Positions 33,588 to 42,202 of a stretch of 64,000 bases of DNA are shown here, piece by piece; the stretch's first letter is position 1, and the number at the start of each line of letters is the position of its first letter. The translations under genes and the position numbers were made by a program. The notes under the pieces were generated by a model, which made no database searches, was not told the DNA's origin, and was given only the letters and a program-made list of their open reading frames with translations. This DNA comes from Scatoplasma sp964444175 (GTDB lineage Bacteria; Bacillota_I; Bacilli_A; RFN20; CAG-288), in contig CAYUFI010000001.1 of the NCBI GenBank assembly GCA_964444175.1, positions 1 through 64,000 of the forward strand, written 5' to 3'.

Positions 33588-36035
33588 ATGTATCAGGTGA
33601 AGAAGAGAAACGGAGATATCGTCGAATTCGATATCAAGCGCATCGTCAACGCGATTACGCGCGCTTTCGACGCGTGCAACAGGCAGTACAACGAATCGCA
33701 GATCCGTCTGATTGCCTTGGAGGTCACTTCGGAGTTCGAGAGCAAGATCAAGGACAACCTGATCTCGGTCGAGGACATCCAGGACGCGGTCGAATCCACT
33801 TTGAGCAAGGCCGGATTCGCCGACGTCGCGAAGCGCTACATCCTCTACCGCAAGTCCCACGAAAACATCCGCGAGATGAAGAAGACGATGCTCGACTACA
33901 AGAAGCTCGTCGACGGATATGTCCACAACCTGGACTGGAGAGTCAAGGAAAACTCGACGGTCACGTATTCCATCGGCGGCCTGATCCTTTCGAACTCGGG
34001 CGCGATCACGGCGAACTACTGGCTGAGCGAAGTCTATGACGACGAAATCGCCTCGGCCCACCGCAACGCGGACATGCACATCCACGATCTGTCGATGCTG
34101 TCCGGCTACTGCGCCGGTTGGTCTTTGAAGCAGCTCATCCAGGAAGGACTCGGCGGCGTTCCGGGCAAGATCACGTCCGCGCCGGCGAAACACCTCTCGG
34201 TCTTATGCAACCAGATGGTGAACTTCTTAGGCATCATGCAGAACGAATGGGCTGGCGCCCAGGCGTTCTCGTCCTTCGATACGTATCTGGCTCCGTTCGT
34301 CCGCGAGGACCATCTCAGCTACGAGGAAGTCAAGAAATGCATCGAGTCGTTCGTCTTCGGAGTCAACATCCCGTCCAGATGGGGCACGCAGTCGCCGTTC
34401 ACCAACATCACGCTCGACTGGGTCTGCCCGCCGGATCTGGCCGACCAGTACTGCATCGTCGGAGGCAAGCTCCTCGATTACAAGTACAAGGACTGCAAGA
34501 AGGAAATGGACATGGTCAACAAGGCTTTCTTAGAGACCATGATCGAAGGCGACGCGAACGGGCGCGGATTCCAGTATCCGATCCCGACCTACTCCATCAC
34601 CCGCGACTTCGACTGGTCCGACACGGAGAACAACCGTCTCCTGTTCGAAATGACCTCGAAATACGGGACTCCGTACTTCTCCAACTACGTCAATTCCGAC
34701 ATGAAGCCTTCGGACGTCCGTTCGATGTGCTGCCGTCTGAGACTCGACTTACGCGAACTGAGAAAGAAGTCCGGCGGATTCTTCGGCTCCGGCGAATCGA
34801 CCGGTTCGGTCGGCGTCGTCACGCTGAACATGCCGCGTCTAGGATATCTCGCTAACGACAAGGAAGATTTCTATAACCGCCTCGACCGCCTGATGGACAT
34901 CGCCGCGAGATCACTGAAGATCAAGCGCACGGTCATCACGAAGCTGCTCGACGCGGGCCTCTATCCGTACACCAAGCATTATCTGGGCACGTTCAACAAC
35001 CACTTCTCGACGATTGGGCTCGTCGGCATGAACGAATGCTGCCTCAACGCCAAGTGGCTGAGAAACGACTTGACCCATAAGGACGCCCAGGATTTCACCG
35101 AGGAAGTCCTCAAGCACATGCGCGCCCGTCTGGTCCAGTACCAGGAACAGTACGGCGACCTCTACAACCTCGAGGCGACCCCGGCCGAATCGACCGCGTA
35201 CCGTCTCGCCAAGCACGACAAGGAACGTTATCCGGACATCATCACCGCCGGAGGCAAGAACGGAGCCGCTCCGTATTACACGAACTCCTCGCACCTGCCG
35301 GTCGGCTACACGGACGACGTCTTCTCCGCTCTGGACATCCAGGACCGTTTCCAGGTCCTCTACACTTCCGGAACGGTCTTCCATACGTTCTTAGGAGAAA
35401 AGCTCCCGAGCTGGAAGAGCGCGGCGGATCTCGTCAAGAAAATCGCCTGGAACTACCACCTGCCGTACTTCACGCTGTCCCCGACGTATTCGATCTGCCC
35501 GGAGCACGGGTACATCGCCGGAGAAAAGTGGAAGTGCCCGGTCTGCGGAAAGCCGACGGAAGTCTACTCCCGCATCACCGGCTACTACCGTCCGGTCAAG
35601 AACTGGAACGACGGGAAGGCCGAGGAATTCAAGGAACGCAAAGTCTACGACATGGGCGATTCCCATTTCCACGAACACCTCTACGGCCAGCAACAGGACG
35701 GTGCGGAAGAGAACGCCGCCATGGACGGAGGAGCCCACATGGAAGCGGGAGATTCCGTCTTGGTCAGTCCGAAGAAGGAATATCGCTATCTCCTCTTCAC
35801 GACCCCGACCTGCACGAACTGCAGAATGATCGAGAAGATGCTGAGCGATAATGGGATCGCCTATACGCTGATCGACGCGACCGAGCATCAGGACCTCGTC
35901 GAGAAATACAATGTCTCGAGAGCTCCGTCTCTGGTCATCGACTCGACCGACGAGGATACGAAGATCCTCTCGGACGTATCGAAGATCGTGACGTACATCC
36001 GGTCGAATCCGCTGAGCGCGAAGGAAGGCGAATAA
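33588..36035 (+). CDS. nrdD: anaerobic ribonucleoside-triphosphate reductase with a C-terminal glutaredoxin-like domain
   Basis: 815 aa from ATG 33588 (MYQVKKRNGDIVEF), the natural beginning of the ATP-cone; ATG 33567, overlapping the nrdG stop, is the alternative. Parts: ATP-cone (1-90); the glycyl-radical enzyme barrel with MHIHDLSMLSGYCAGWS and the active-site Cys pair in GMNECCLNAKW; a zinc site CPEHGYIAGEKWKCPVCG; and the glycyl radical loop SRITGYYRPVKNW. After a Gly/Glu-rich linker the last 90 residues form a glutaredoxin/thioredoxin-like domain with redox motif CTNC (YRYLLFTTPTCTNC). Class III reductases normally lack this. The fusion suggests reduction by a tethered NrdH-like domain rather than formate (inference). 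Confidence 0.93.
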   Translation: MYQVKKRNGDIVEFDIKRIVNAITRAFDACNRQYNESQIRLIALEVTSEFESKIKDNLISVEDIQDAVESTLSKAGFADVAKRYILYRKSHENIREMKKTMLDYKKLVDGYVHNLDWRVKENSTVTYSIGGLILSNSGAITANYWLSEVYDDEIASAHRNADMHIHDLSMLSGYCAGWSLKQLIQEGLGGVPGKITSAPAKHLSVLCNQMVNFLGIMQNEWAGAQAFSSFDTYLAPFVREDHLSYEEVKKCIESFVFGVNIPSRWGTQSPFTNITLDWVCPPDLADQYCIVGGKLLDYKYKDCKKEMDMVNKAFLETMIEGDANGRGFQYPIPTYSITRDFDWSDTENNRLLFEMTSKYGTPYFSNYVNSDMKPSDVRSMCCRLRLDLRELRKKSGGFFGSGESTGSVGVVTLNMPRLGYLANDKEDFYNRLDRLMDIAARSLKIKRTVITKLLDAGLYPYTKHYLGTFNNHFSTIGLVGMNECCLNAKWLRNDLTHKDAQDFTEEVLKHMRARLVQYQEQYGDLYNLEATPAESTAYRLAKHDKERYPDIITAGGKNGAAPYYTNSSHLPVGYTDDVFSALDIQDRFQVLYTSGTVFHTFLGEKLPSWKSAADLVKKIAWNYHLPYFTLSPTYSICPEHGYIAGEKWKCPVCGKPTEVYSRITGYYRPVKNWNDGKAEEFKERKVYDMGDSHFHEHLYGQQQDGAEENAAMDGGAHMEAGDSVLVSPKKEYRYLLFTTPTCTNCRMIEKMLSDNGIAYTLIDATEHQDLVEKYNVSRAPSLVIDSTDEDTKILSDVSKIVTYIRSNPLSAKEGE

Positions 36036-36048
36036 TCCGATCAAAAGA

Positions 36049-36079
36049 AGGAACCGGTCCGAAAATCCGGCTCCTTTTT
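36049..36079 (+). terminator. nrdGD terminator
   Basis: GGAACCGG pairs with CCGGCTCC (one mismatch), loop TCCGAAAAT, followed by TTTTTC. Confidence 0.75.
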
Positions 36080-36111
36080 CAATGCGCTTATTTCCGAGAT
36101 AACGAAGGGCA

Positions 36112-36135
36112 AGAAAAAAGGACGCCGAAGCGTCC
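36112..36135 (-). terminator. terminator after the 145-aa membrane protein gene
   Basis: Minus strand GGACGC-TTCG-GCGTCC followed by TTTTTT: a textbook intrinsic terminator. Confidence 0.85.
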
Positions 36136-36159
36136 GAATTTCCCAAACTTTGTTGGAAG

Positions 36160-36597
36160 TTATTCCTTCTTCGAGTCGTCTTTCTTGGAGACGTCCTTCA
36201 GCATGGCTTCGAGGAGAGCTTTCTTCTGCTCGTCGGAGAGGGAGTCGAGCGTGACCTTCGTCTTGGCCTCCTCGGCCTTCTTGCTTTCTTCCTTTTCCCT
36301 GTTCGCTTCCTTCTGGTAGAAGAGGACGGTCAGGAGGATGTTGACGATTAAGAGGATGAAGAGCGGGATGACGACGATGCATAAGAACCAGGTCGGTCCG
36401 TTGCGGTTGCCGTCCATGAAGAAGTAGATCATCCCCATGAATCCGGAAGCGCCGCGCAGACTGTCGCGGTTCGGTAGTTCAACTAAAAGGATGAGGGATA
36501 GAATCAGTAAGAACAGCGTGACGACCACATCGGCGGAAATACCGACGATCGTCCAAACGCGTTTCGCATTGGCGGGTTTCTTTTCTTGTTCAGCCAT
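36160..36597 (-). CDS. two-helix membrane protein with charged C-terminal tail
   Basis: 145 aa: polar start MAEQEKKPANAKR, a hydrophobic helix at about 15-40, an extracytoplasmic loop with RDSLRGASGF and DGNRNGPTW, a second helix at about 70-92, then a 50-residue Lys/Glu-rich tail. The tail contains LDSLSDEQKKALLEAML, which resembles the short helical motifs found in many Bacilli membrane proteins. No family recognised. Transcribed alone from a good promoter (36660-36688) and ended by a perfect terminator, so it is a real, independently regulated gene. Confidence 0.8.
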   Translation of the reverse strand: MAEQEKKPANAKRVWTIVGISADVVVTLFLLILSLILLVELPNRDSLRGASGFMGMIYFFMDGNRNGPTWFLCIVVIPLFILLIVNILLTVLFYQKEANREKEESKKAEEAKTKVTLDSLSDEQKKALLEAMLKDVSKKDDSKKE

Positions 36598-36659
36598 AAA
36601 TCATTCCTTCTATATCCGTTGAGATAAAAAAGACGTTGAGAACGGGAGTTCCTGATAAA

Positions 36660-36688
36660 ATAATACTCTCTGACGCGGTTGAGTTCAA
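36660..36688 (-). promoter_or_regulatory. promoter of the 145-aa membrane protein gene
   Basis: Minus strand -35 TTGAAC (36688-36683), 17-nt spacer, -10 TATTAT (36665-36660). Confidence 0.7.
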
Positions 36689-36795
36689 CTTTTCTAAGAA
36701 AAACGGGCGGGAAGTCTTCCGGTAAATCGGAATGATTCCCTTCCAAAAAAAATTTATGCATACAGCCCGAGCGGATTGTTGAAAAACGGACTCCG

Positions 36796-36824
36796 TTGCC
36801 CTTTTCTTTTTCTGGCGGTAAAAT
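36796..36824 (+). promoter_or_regulatory. degV promoter
   Basis: -35 TTGCCC (36796-36801), 17-nt spacer, -10 TAAAAT (36819-36824), followed about 50 nt later by a GGAAGGAG ribosome binding site. Confidence 0.6.
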
Positions 36825-36895
36825 TAGACTTACAAGGAAAGAAATACGCTTCCGGAGCGGTAAAGGAATTCCCCGGAAGGAGAAGCACAGAAACT

Positions 36896-37765
36896 ATGGA
36901 ATACTCTTATGTGATTGTCGCGGACTCCTGCGAAGACCTGGACGCGGAACTCGTAAAGGAATACGGTCTGAACGTCATTCCGATGGAATACATCGTCGAT
37001 GGGCAGGTCCACCTCGACGACCCGCTGAACAGGACGCAGACCGTCCACGAATTCTACGAGGAACTCCGCGCGGGGAAGATGTCCCACACGGCCCAGATCA
37101 CCCCGGAAAAGTACACGGAATTCCTCACACCGTTTCTCGAACAGGGGAAGGACGTCCTGCTGACGGTCTTCTCCTCGGCTCTGAGCGGAACCTACCTCTC
37201 AGCGAAGAAAGCCGTCGACGCCCTGAAGGAAAAATTCCCGGAAAGAAAGATTTTCGCCGTCGATTCCCTCTCAGCCTCCGTCGGGGAAGGTTACTTCAAC
37301 ATCCTCGCCTCGCGGAACCGCGAAAAAGGCATGGGAATCGAAGAAAACGCGAAGTGGCTCGAAGAGAACCGGCTGACCGTCTCGCACCTTTTCACGGTCG
37401 ATAACCTGAACTTCCTGAAGCGCGGAGGGCGTCTCTCCGCCTCGAAGGCCTTCTTAGGGACTCTTCTCCTCTTAAAGCCCGTCCTGCACGTGACCGACGA
37501 AGGCAAGCTCGTCCCGACCCACACGGTTCGCGGAAGAAAGCAGGCCTTACGGAAGATCGTCGACGAATATAAGGAAACCGCCCTGAATTCCGACGAAGTC
37601 CTCATCTCCGACGCGGACGACCGCGACTACGCGCGCCAGCTCGGGAAAATGATCGAGGAGGAATGCGGAGTCAAATCCGTCATCTACCAGACCATCGGAC
37701 CGGTCATCGGATCCCACGTCGGTCCGAACTGCCTCGCCCTCTACTTCCTCTCGAAGAAACGCTAG
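36896..37765 (+). CDS. degV: DegV family fatty acid-binding protein
   Basis: 289 aa from ATG 36896 (MEYSYVIVADSCEDL), preceded by GGAAGGAGAAG at 10 nt; the frame is open further upstream to 36776 but that part overlaps the promoter. Family blocks: VIVADSCEDLDAELVKEYGL, VIPMEYIVDGQVHLD, MSHTAQITPEKYTEF, VLLTVFSSALSGTYLSAKKAV, FAVDSLSASVGEG, LNFLKRGGRLSASKAFLGTLLLLKPVLHV, and the C-terminal GPVIGSHVGPNCLALYFL. DegV/FakB proteins bind a fatty acid and present it to the kinase FakA. No fakA is in this window. Monocistronic. Confidence 0.95.
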   Translation: MEYSYVIVADSCEDLDAELVKEYGLNVIPMEYIVDGQVHLDDPLNRTQTVHEFYEELRAGKMSHTAQITPEKYTEFLTPFLEQGKDVLLTVFSSALSGTYLSAKKAVDALKEKFPERKIFAVDSLSASVGEGYFNILASRNREKGMGIEENAKWLEENRLTVSHLFTVDNLNFLKRGGRLSASKAFLGTLLLLKPVLHVTDEGKLVPTHTVRGRKQALRKIVDEYKETALNSDEVLISDADDRDYARQLGKMIEEECGVKSVIYQTIGPVIGSHVGPNCLALYFLSKKR

Positions 37766-37780
37766 ATTTCCTTTCATGAG

Positions 37781-37821
37781 AAAAGCCCTTCCTGCGGATG
37801 ATTCGCCGGAAGGGCTTTTTG
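37781..37821. terminator. bidirectional terminator between degV and the GGDEF/EAL gene
   Basis: AAGCCCTTCC (37783-37792) pairs with GGAAGGGCTT (37808-37817). It runs into TTTTTG on the plus strand and TTTTC on the minus strand, so it can serve both convergent genes. Confidence 0.8.
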
Positions 37822-40800
37822 TTACTTCCGATTCTGCTGTTTCTTCAGCTTTTCCTGCTCTTTTTCGAGCTTCTTCTGCTCTTTTTCCTTTTTCCTCATT
37901 TCCCTTTTGGACAGAGTTTTTTCTTCGGAAGGCTCCGGGGCAGGTTTCTTCTCGTTTTCTTCCGGCTTTTCTAGAACCGTTCCCTTCTTTCCGGCGTTAT
38001 CGGCGATGTGGCGGTGGTTCTCCTCGATCGCGGATATGAACTCGGTTTCGTTCAGAGGCTGATAGAAGTAATAACCCTGGACGAAGTCGCAACCGATCGA
38101 ACGAACGTAGACCATCTGTTCCTCGGTCTCGACGCCTTCAGCGACGACCTTGATGCCGTTGTAGTGGCAGTCGCGAACCATCGATTCATAGNNNNNNNNN
38201 NNNNNNNNNNNNNNNNNNNNNNNNNNNNNNNCGTCGAGTAAGAACGAACGGGAGAACTTGACGAACGTGAAGCCCAGGTCGTGCAGATCGCGCGGAGAAA
38301 TCTTCACGGAGCGGTAATTATCGACCGACCAGGCAAGATGGAACATGGCCAGCTCGTGGATCCAGACGCGGATCTTGCCTTCGTACTCCGGGAAGTAACT
38401 CTCCGGGATTTCCATGCCGAGGTAATTGTCCGGAACGCGGTTATTCTCCAAGAACCGCTTCATTCTGGAAAGCCATTCGTTCGATTCGAGCGAATCGGAT
38501 GAAAGGTTGATGGAGAAGCCACGGTAGTTGTAGAGACGGAACTGGCTCGAACGGTAACGCATGTAGAGCGAGTTCGCGGTGCGGAAGTTCAATGAGTCGA
38601 ACTTTCCCATTTCCTTGGCCGCGGTCGCGATCTGGACGACTTCGCGCGGAGAAAGCATCTGTTCGCGCAGGACGTCGTAAAGACGGAGCAGAATTTCCGA
38701 CGAGAAGATCGAATCGTCCTTCAGGTCGACAATCGGCTGCAGACGGAAATCGACCGCCTTGTTCGAATAGTTCGATTCCATCAGGTTGATGACGTACTGT
38801 TCCTTGGCGGCGACTCTGGAAATGTCCTCGCCGAAGATCTTCATGTAATCGTCGTTGAGTTTACGTAACTCAATCATGCCCTTCGAGAACACGGAGAAGA
38901 GATCATCGACGTTCGTGTACTCGCGCCCGGTGTTGTATTCGCCGTACTTGAAGTGCAGCTTGAACTGGTCTTCCCCGAGGGTATAGATTTTCGAAAGGGC
39001 CTGGTGGATGGACTCGATCCGGTCGTACATGCGGATACGGGTCTCGTCGTGGAAGTAGATGGCCAGGACACCGTCGTCGTAACGGTAGATCTTTTCGCCG
39101 ATGCCGATTTCCCTTAAGCGGGCGCTGACGGCGATGACCAGGTTCACCAGGGTCGTCTCGTTATAGACGCTGACGATCTGGTTCACGCCCTCGATCTCGA
39201 TGAAGAGCATCGAGCCACGGCTCTTTTCGGCGTAAATCTGACGGACTTCCTCTTCGAACGCGGAGCGGGAAGAAAGGAACGTGTCCGGATCGAACCTTCT
39301 CAGGCGCTGACTCTCGCCTTTTTCGACATAAGGGTCGAGCAGAATGGAGACAGCGACTTTCGAAGCCGGCTCGATTGTGAGCTTTCTCCTCGTGTATCTG
39401 CCGGAAGCGAAATCGACCGGTTTGGACGCTTCGACCGCGTGCAGGAACGGACAGTCCTCGCACGGGGATTCACGGTTGAAGAACTTCTTGTAGCATTTGA
39501 CGTTGCGGTACTCCCCTTCCCCGAGCAGATCCTTCAGACCGAGGGAGACGTCGAGGACGTTGTACGAGACCGGGTCGATCGTGTAGCCGAGACGGCCGTC
39601 GAGACGAAGGACCATCTCGAGGTTGTAGCGGTCGATCTGGTTTCCCGTGGAGACGACGATGTTCATGCCCACGTAGTTCATGACCATCATCGCGAGTTTC
39701 AAAACTTCCGCGTTGATCAAGGCCAAAGACGGGGCCGGCGCGCTCTTATAGATGTACGAAGCGCCCGTGATTTTCCCGTTTTCCCCGAAGAACATGATGT
39801 AGACCGAGGAAAGATGGTGCTTGTCGTAGAATTCGGCAAGTCCCGGAGGCAGCTCCTCCCTTCTGGTCGAATAGAAGCAGTTCGCCTGGTCCTTCGCGTC
39901 GAATAACGGCTTCAGTTCGCCGAACGGGACGACCGAACCGGTCTTGAAGAGGACGTGGCCGTCCCTTCCTTCCTCGTTGAGGCAGACGAAATCGTCGTCG
40001 ACGGAAGTGTAGACCGAACGGGTCAGTAAGCCCGCCCCGTCGTACCCCGTGACGCTCAAAAACTCGTCGGTCAGATCCTTGATGTTCTGTCTCGCTTCGC
40101 CCGAACGGATCCTGTAAAGGAACGAAAGCAGGCGGTCGACGATGAGAATTTCCTTCCGATGCACGTCGTCCAGCGAGGACGTGGAAGAAAGGCCGTATCC
40201 GACCGAAGAAGGGATGTAGACCAGAACGTCCTTGGCCCGGATCAGGGCCTGCAGAGCGTCCGAGACGAGGGAGTCGCGGAGAGAATACGGATAGACCGCC
40301 GCACCGATTTTGACCCGGTAGAGGACTCTTGTGACCGAATTTTCCTCGTAGATATAGCCCGCGTAAATCTTCTTCAGAAGGTAATCGAGCCCGTAGATTT
40401 CTTCGACGTCGAGCACGAGCGCAATCAGCGTGTTGTCCGAATAGTTCCCGACGTAGGTCCTCGTTTTAAAGACCGAACGGACCATGGAGAGGAGCTCTTC
40501 TTTGGCCTTCTTGTCCGGCTTTTCCCCGTTTTCCCCCGAGATTTGGAACAGGATGATGGCGCTGCGCGCGAACGTGTTCAGTTTCAGTAAGAACGGCAAG
40601 TTGTACATGAACGATTCCCGCTCGATGAGATGATCGTAACCGGATTCGTACGTGAATGTCAGATAGGATTCGTCGAGGTTCCGGTCGATGACTTCGACGT
40701 CGCGGAAGGAATTCAAGATGTCCGTGACGTTCTTCTTGATTCCGTCGAATTCCTCGATGCCGGAAACGCTCATCTTCAGCGGTTCCTTCGAGACGCGGTA

Positions 40801-41079
40801 ATTGTTCGCGACCATCGTGATGTCAGAGACGAGCGACGTATTCACCAGACGCGAGATGCGGTAAGGAAGGCGGAACAGGACGAAAAGTTCGATGACGAAA
40901 GAGACCGCCAGAAAGACGATCATCAGGATGAAATACAGGCGGTACGGATCGTCCAGGAAAAGATGCAGCGATCCGAAGACGACCGCGATGACCACGCACA
41001 GCGTGAAAATCAGGTACGTCTGTACCAGCTGATGTCGGATTTCCGTCGAAAGCGGACGGGTTCGTTTCTTTTCGGCCAT
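37822..41079 (-). CDS. membrane GGDEF-GAF-PAS-GGDEF-EAL signalling protein with degenerate active sites
   Basis: 1085 aa, containing a 40-N gap. Two N-terminal membrane helices (about 22-68) are followed by a first GGDEF-like domain (about 150-300; VKIGAAVYPYSLRDSLVSDALQ, no GGDEF motif). A GAF-like region (about 330-500) and a PAS-like region come next, the latter with the Cys motif CYKKFFNRESPCEDCP. A second GGDEF-like domain has YRYDDGVLA in place of GGDEF. The EAL domain has SSEILLRL (EIL for EAL), INLSSDSL, EIPES and KVVAEGVETEEQM. The Asp-Asp of DDFG is replaced by VDNY and the KID motif by VKF. It most likely binds c-di-GMP or another ligand rather than making it; cleavage is doubtful. 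The C-terminus is a Lys/Glu-rich tail. A perfect -10 lies at 41134-41139. Confidence 0.85.
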   Translation of the reverse strand: MAEKKRTRPLSTEIRHQLVQTYLIFTLCVVIAVVFGSLHLFLDDPYRLYFILMIVFLAVSFVIELFVLFRLPYRISRLVNTSLVSDITMVANNYRVSKEPLKMSVSGIEEFDGIKKNVTDILNSFRDVEVIDRNLDESYLTFTYESGYDHLIERESFMYNLPFLLKLNTFARSAIILFQISGENGEKPDKKAKEELLSMVRSVFKTRTYVGNYSDNTLIALVLDVEEIYGLDYLLKKIYAGYIYEENSVTRVLYRVKIGAAVYPYSLRDSLVSDALQALIRAKDVLVYIPSSVGYGLSSTSSLDDVHRKEILIVDRLLSFLYRIRSGEARQNIKDLTDEFLSVTGYDGAGLLTRSVYTSVDDDFVCLNEEGRDGHVLFKTGSVVPFGELKPLFDAKDQANCFYSTRREELPPGLAEFYDKHHLSSVYIMFFGENGKITGASYIYKSAPAPSLALINAEVLKLAMMVMNYVGMNIVVSTGNQIDRYNLEMVLRLDGRLGYTIDPVSYNVLDVSLGLKDLLGEGEYRNVKCYKKFFNRESPCEDCPFLHAVEASKPVDFASGRYTRRKLTIEPASKVAVSILLDPYVEKGESQRLRRFDPDTFLSSRSAFEEEVRQIYAEKSRGSMLFIEIEGVNQIVSVYNETTLVNLVIAVSARLREIGIGEKIYRYDDGVLAIYFHDETRIRMYDRIESIHQALSKIYTLGEDQFKLHFKYGEYNTGREYTNVDDLFSVFSKGMIELRKLNDDYMKIFGEDISRVAAKEQYVINLMESNYSNKAVDFRLQPIVDLKDDSIFSSEILLRLYDVLREQMLSPREVVQIATAAKEMGKFDSLNFRTANSLYMRYRSSQFRLYNYRGFSINLSSDSLESNEWLSRMKRFLENNRVPDNYLGMEIPESYFPEYEGKIRVWIHELAMFHLAWSVDNYRSVKISPRDLHDLGFTFVKFSRSFLLDXXXXXXXXXXXXXXYESMVRDCHYNGIKVVAEGVETEEQMVYVRSIGCDFVQGYYFYQPLNETEFISAIEENHRHIADNAGKKGTVLEKPEENEKKPAPEPSEEKTLSKREMRKKEKEQKKLEKEQEKLKKQQNRK
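38192..38231. other. run of 40 N (assembly gap)
   Basis: Forty undetermined bases in the EAL domain, after SRSFLLD and before MVRDCHYNGIKVVAEG. The frame is preserved across it, and the number of missing residues is close to that expected for EAL, so the gap length is probably about right. Confidence 0.95.
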
Positions 41080-41133
41080 ACAGCCTCCTTTGTTTCCATC
41101 GACACGAAAAACGCCTGTTCGGGCACTCTATCA

Positions 41134-41139
41134 ATTATA
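41134..41139 (-). promoter_or_regulatory. -10 box of the GGDEF/EAL gene
   Basis: Perfect TATAAT on the minus strand. The leader after it contains a small GCC/GGC hairpin followed by GTTTTT (about 41108-41122) and a strong AAAGGAGG before the ATG. Confidence 0.55.
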
Positions 41140-41212
41140 GTAATGATTCTTGCTCGATTGAATCAAGAAACAACGGGCTTTTCTCCCCGGATTATCATTA
41201 TTGTGTAACCGG

Positions 41213-41250
41213 AAAACGAAAAGCGCCTCCGCTCGAAAGTGGAAGCGCCT
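41213..41250 (-). terminator. terminator after the gluconate 5-dehydrogenase gene
   Basis: Minus strand GCGCTTCC (41248-41241) pairs with GGAGGCGC (41230-41223, one G-T pair), then TTTTCGTTTTCC. Confidence 0.7.
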
Positions 41251-41271
41251 GTTAGAAATGGAGAACGATGT

Positions 41272-42099
41272 CTACTGCGGCTGACGGCCGATATAGGCTA
41301 AGATGCCGCCGTCGACGTAGAGGATGTGGCCGTTGACGAAGTTCGAAGCGTCGGAAGCCAAGAAGACCGCCGGTCCCTGCAGATCCTCCGGATCGCCCCA
41401 GCGTCCGGCCGGAGTCTTGGCGCGGATGAAGGCGTCGAACGGATGTAAGGAGCCATCCGGCTGCTTGACGCGCAGCGGAGCCGTCTGCGGGGTGGCGATG
41501 TAGCCGGGGCCGATGCCGTTGCACTGGATGTTGTACATGCCGTATTCAGAAGCGATGTTCTTGGTGAGCATCTTCAGGCCGCCCTTGCCGGCGGCGTAGG
41601 CCGAAACGGTCTCGCGGCCGAGTTCGGACATCATGGAGCAGATGTTGATGATCTTGCCGTGTCCCTGCTTAATCATGTACGGGATGACCGCCTTGGAGAC
41701 GATGAACGGAGCGACCAGATCGACGTCGATGACCTGACGGAAATCCTTGGCCGGCATATCGATCATCGGGATTCTCTTGATGATACCCGCGTTGTTGACG
41801 AGGATGTCGATGTGGCCGAACTTCTCGATGATTTCCTTGGCGTACGCGGTGACCTGCTCTTCGTTGCAGACGTTGACCGCCTTGCCGTAGGCGTCGATGC
41901 CCTTTTCCTTATAGGTCTTCAGGCCCATTTCGACCTTGTCCGGGTTCAGATCGTTGAAGACGATCTGGGCACCCATCGAGGCGAAAGCGGTGGCGATGCC
42001 CATGCCGATGCCGTAGGAAGCGCCCGTGATCCAAGCGACCTTCCCTTCGAGGCTGAAGGACTTCGGGGTTAAATCTTTCGGACTTAATTTTAAGCTCAT
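41272..42099 (-). CDS. gluconate 5-dehydrogenase-type short-chain dehydrogenase
   Basis: 275 aa SDR. NAD(P)-binding GASYGIGMGIA, NNAGIIKR, catalytic Ser in NICSMMSELGRETVSAYAAGKGG (Tyr and Lys of YxxxK present), and the very conserved IASEYGMYNIQCNGIGPGYIATPQTAPLR and DGGILAYIGRQP blocks. These match the gluconate 5-dehydrogenase (Ga5DH/KduD-like) group. The group reduces 5-keto-D-gluconate or acts on unsaturated uronate products together with KduI-type isomerases. It is transcribed alone, without the usual lyases, isomerases or PTS genes of uronate pathways. Upstream there is an extended -10 TGC-TAAAAT and a small inverted repeat TTAG-TTAC-CTAA near 42152-42163, a possible operator. Strong AAAAGGAGG site. 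Confidence 0.9.
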   Translation of the reverse strand: MSLKLSPKDLTPKSFSLEGKVAWITGASYGIGMGIATAFASMGAQIVFNDLNPDKVEMGLKTYKEKGIDAYGKAVNVCNEEQVTAYAKEIIEKFGHIDILVNNAGIIKRIPMIDMPAKDFRQVIDVDLVAPFIVSKAVIPYMIKQGHGKIINICSMMSELGRETVSAYAAGKGGLKMLTKNIASEYGMYNIQCNGIGPGYIATPQTAPLRVKQPDGSLHPFDAFIRAKTPAGRWGDPEDLQGPAVFLASDASNFVNGHILYVDGGILAYIGRQPQ

Positions 42100-42202
42100 T
42101 CTGTTTTTCCTCCTTTTGGAACAATCTCATTTTAGCACGATAAAAATAAGTTAGTTACCTAATTACAGAGGACGGATTCTTTTTTGTGCGCGGAAAATAG
42201 AA

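Noticed and set aside
36776..36895. Upstream extension of degV from 36776
   Set aside because: It overlaps the -35 and -10 of the gene; ATG 36896 has GGAAGGAG and begins exactly where DegV proteins do.
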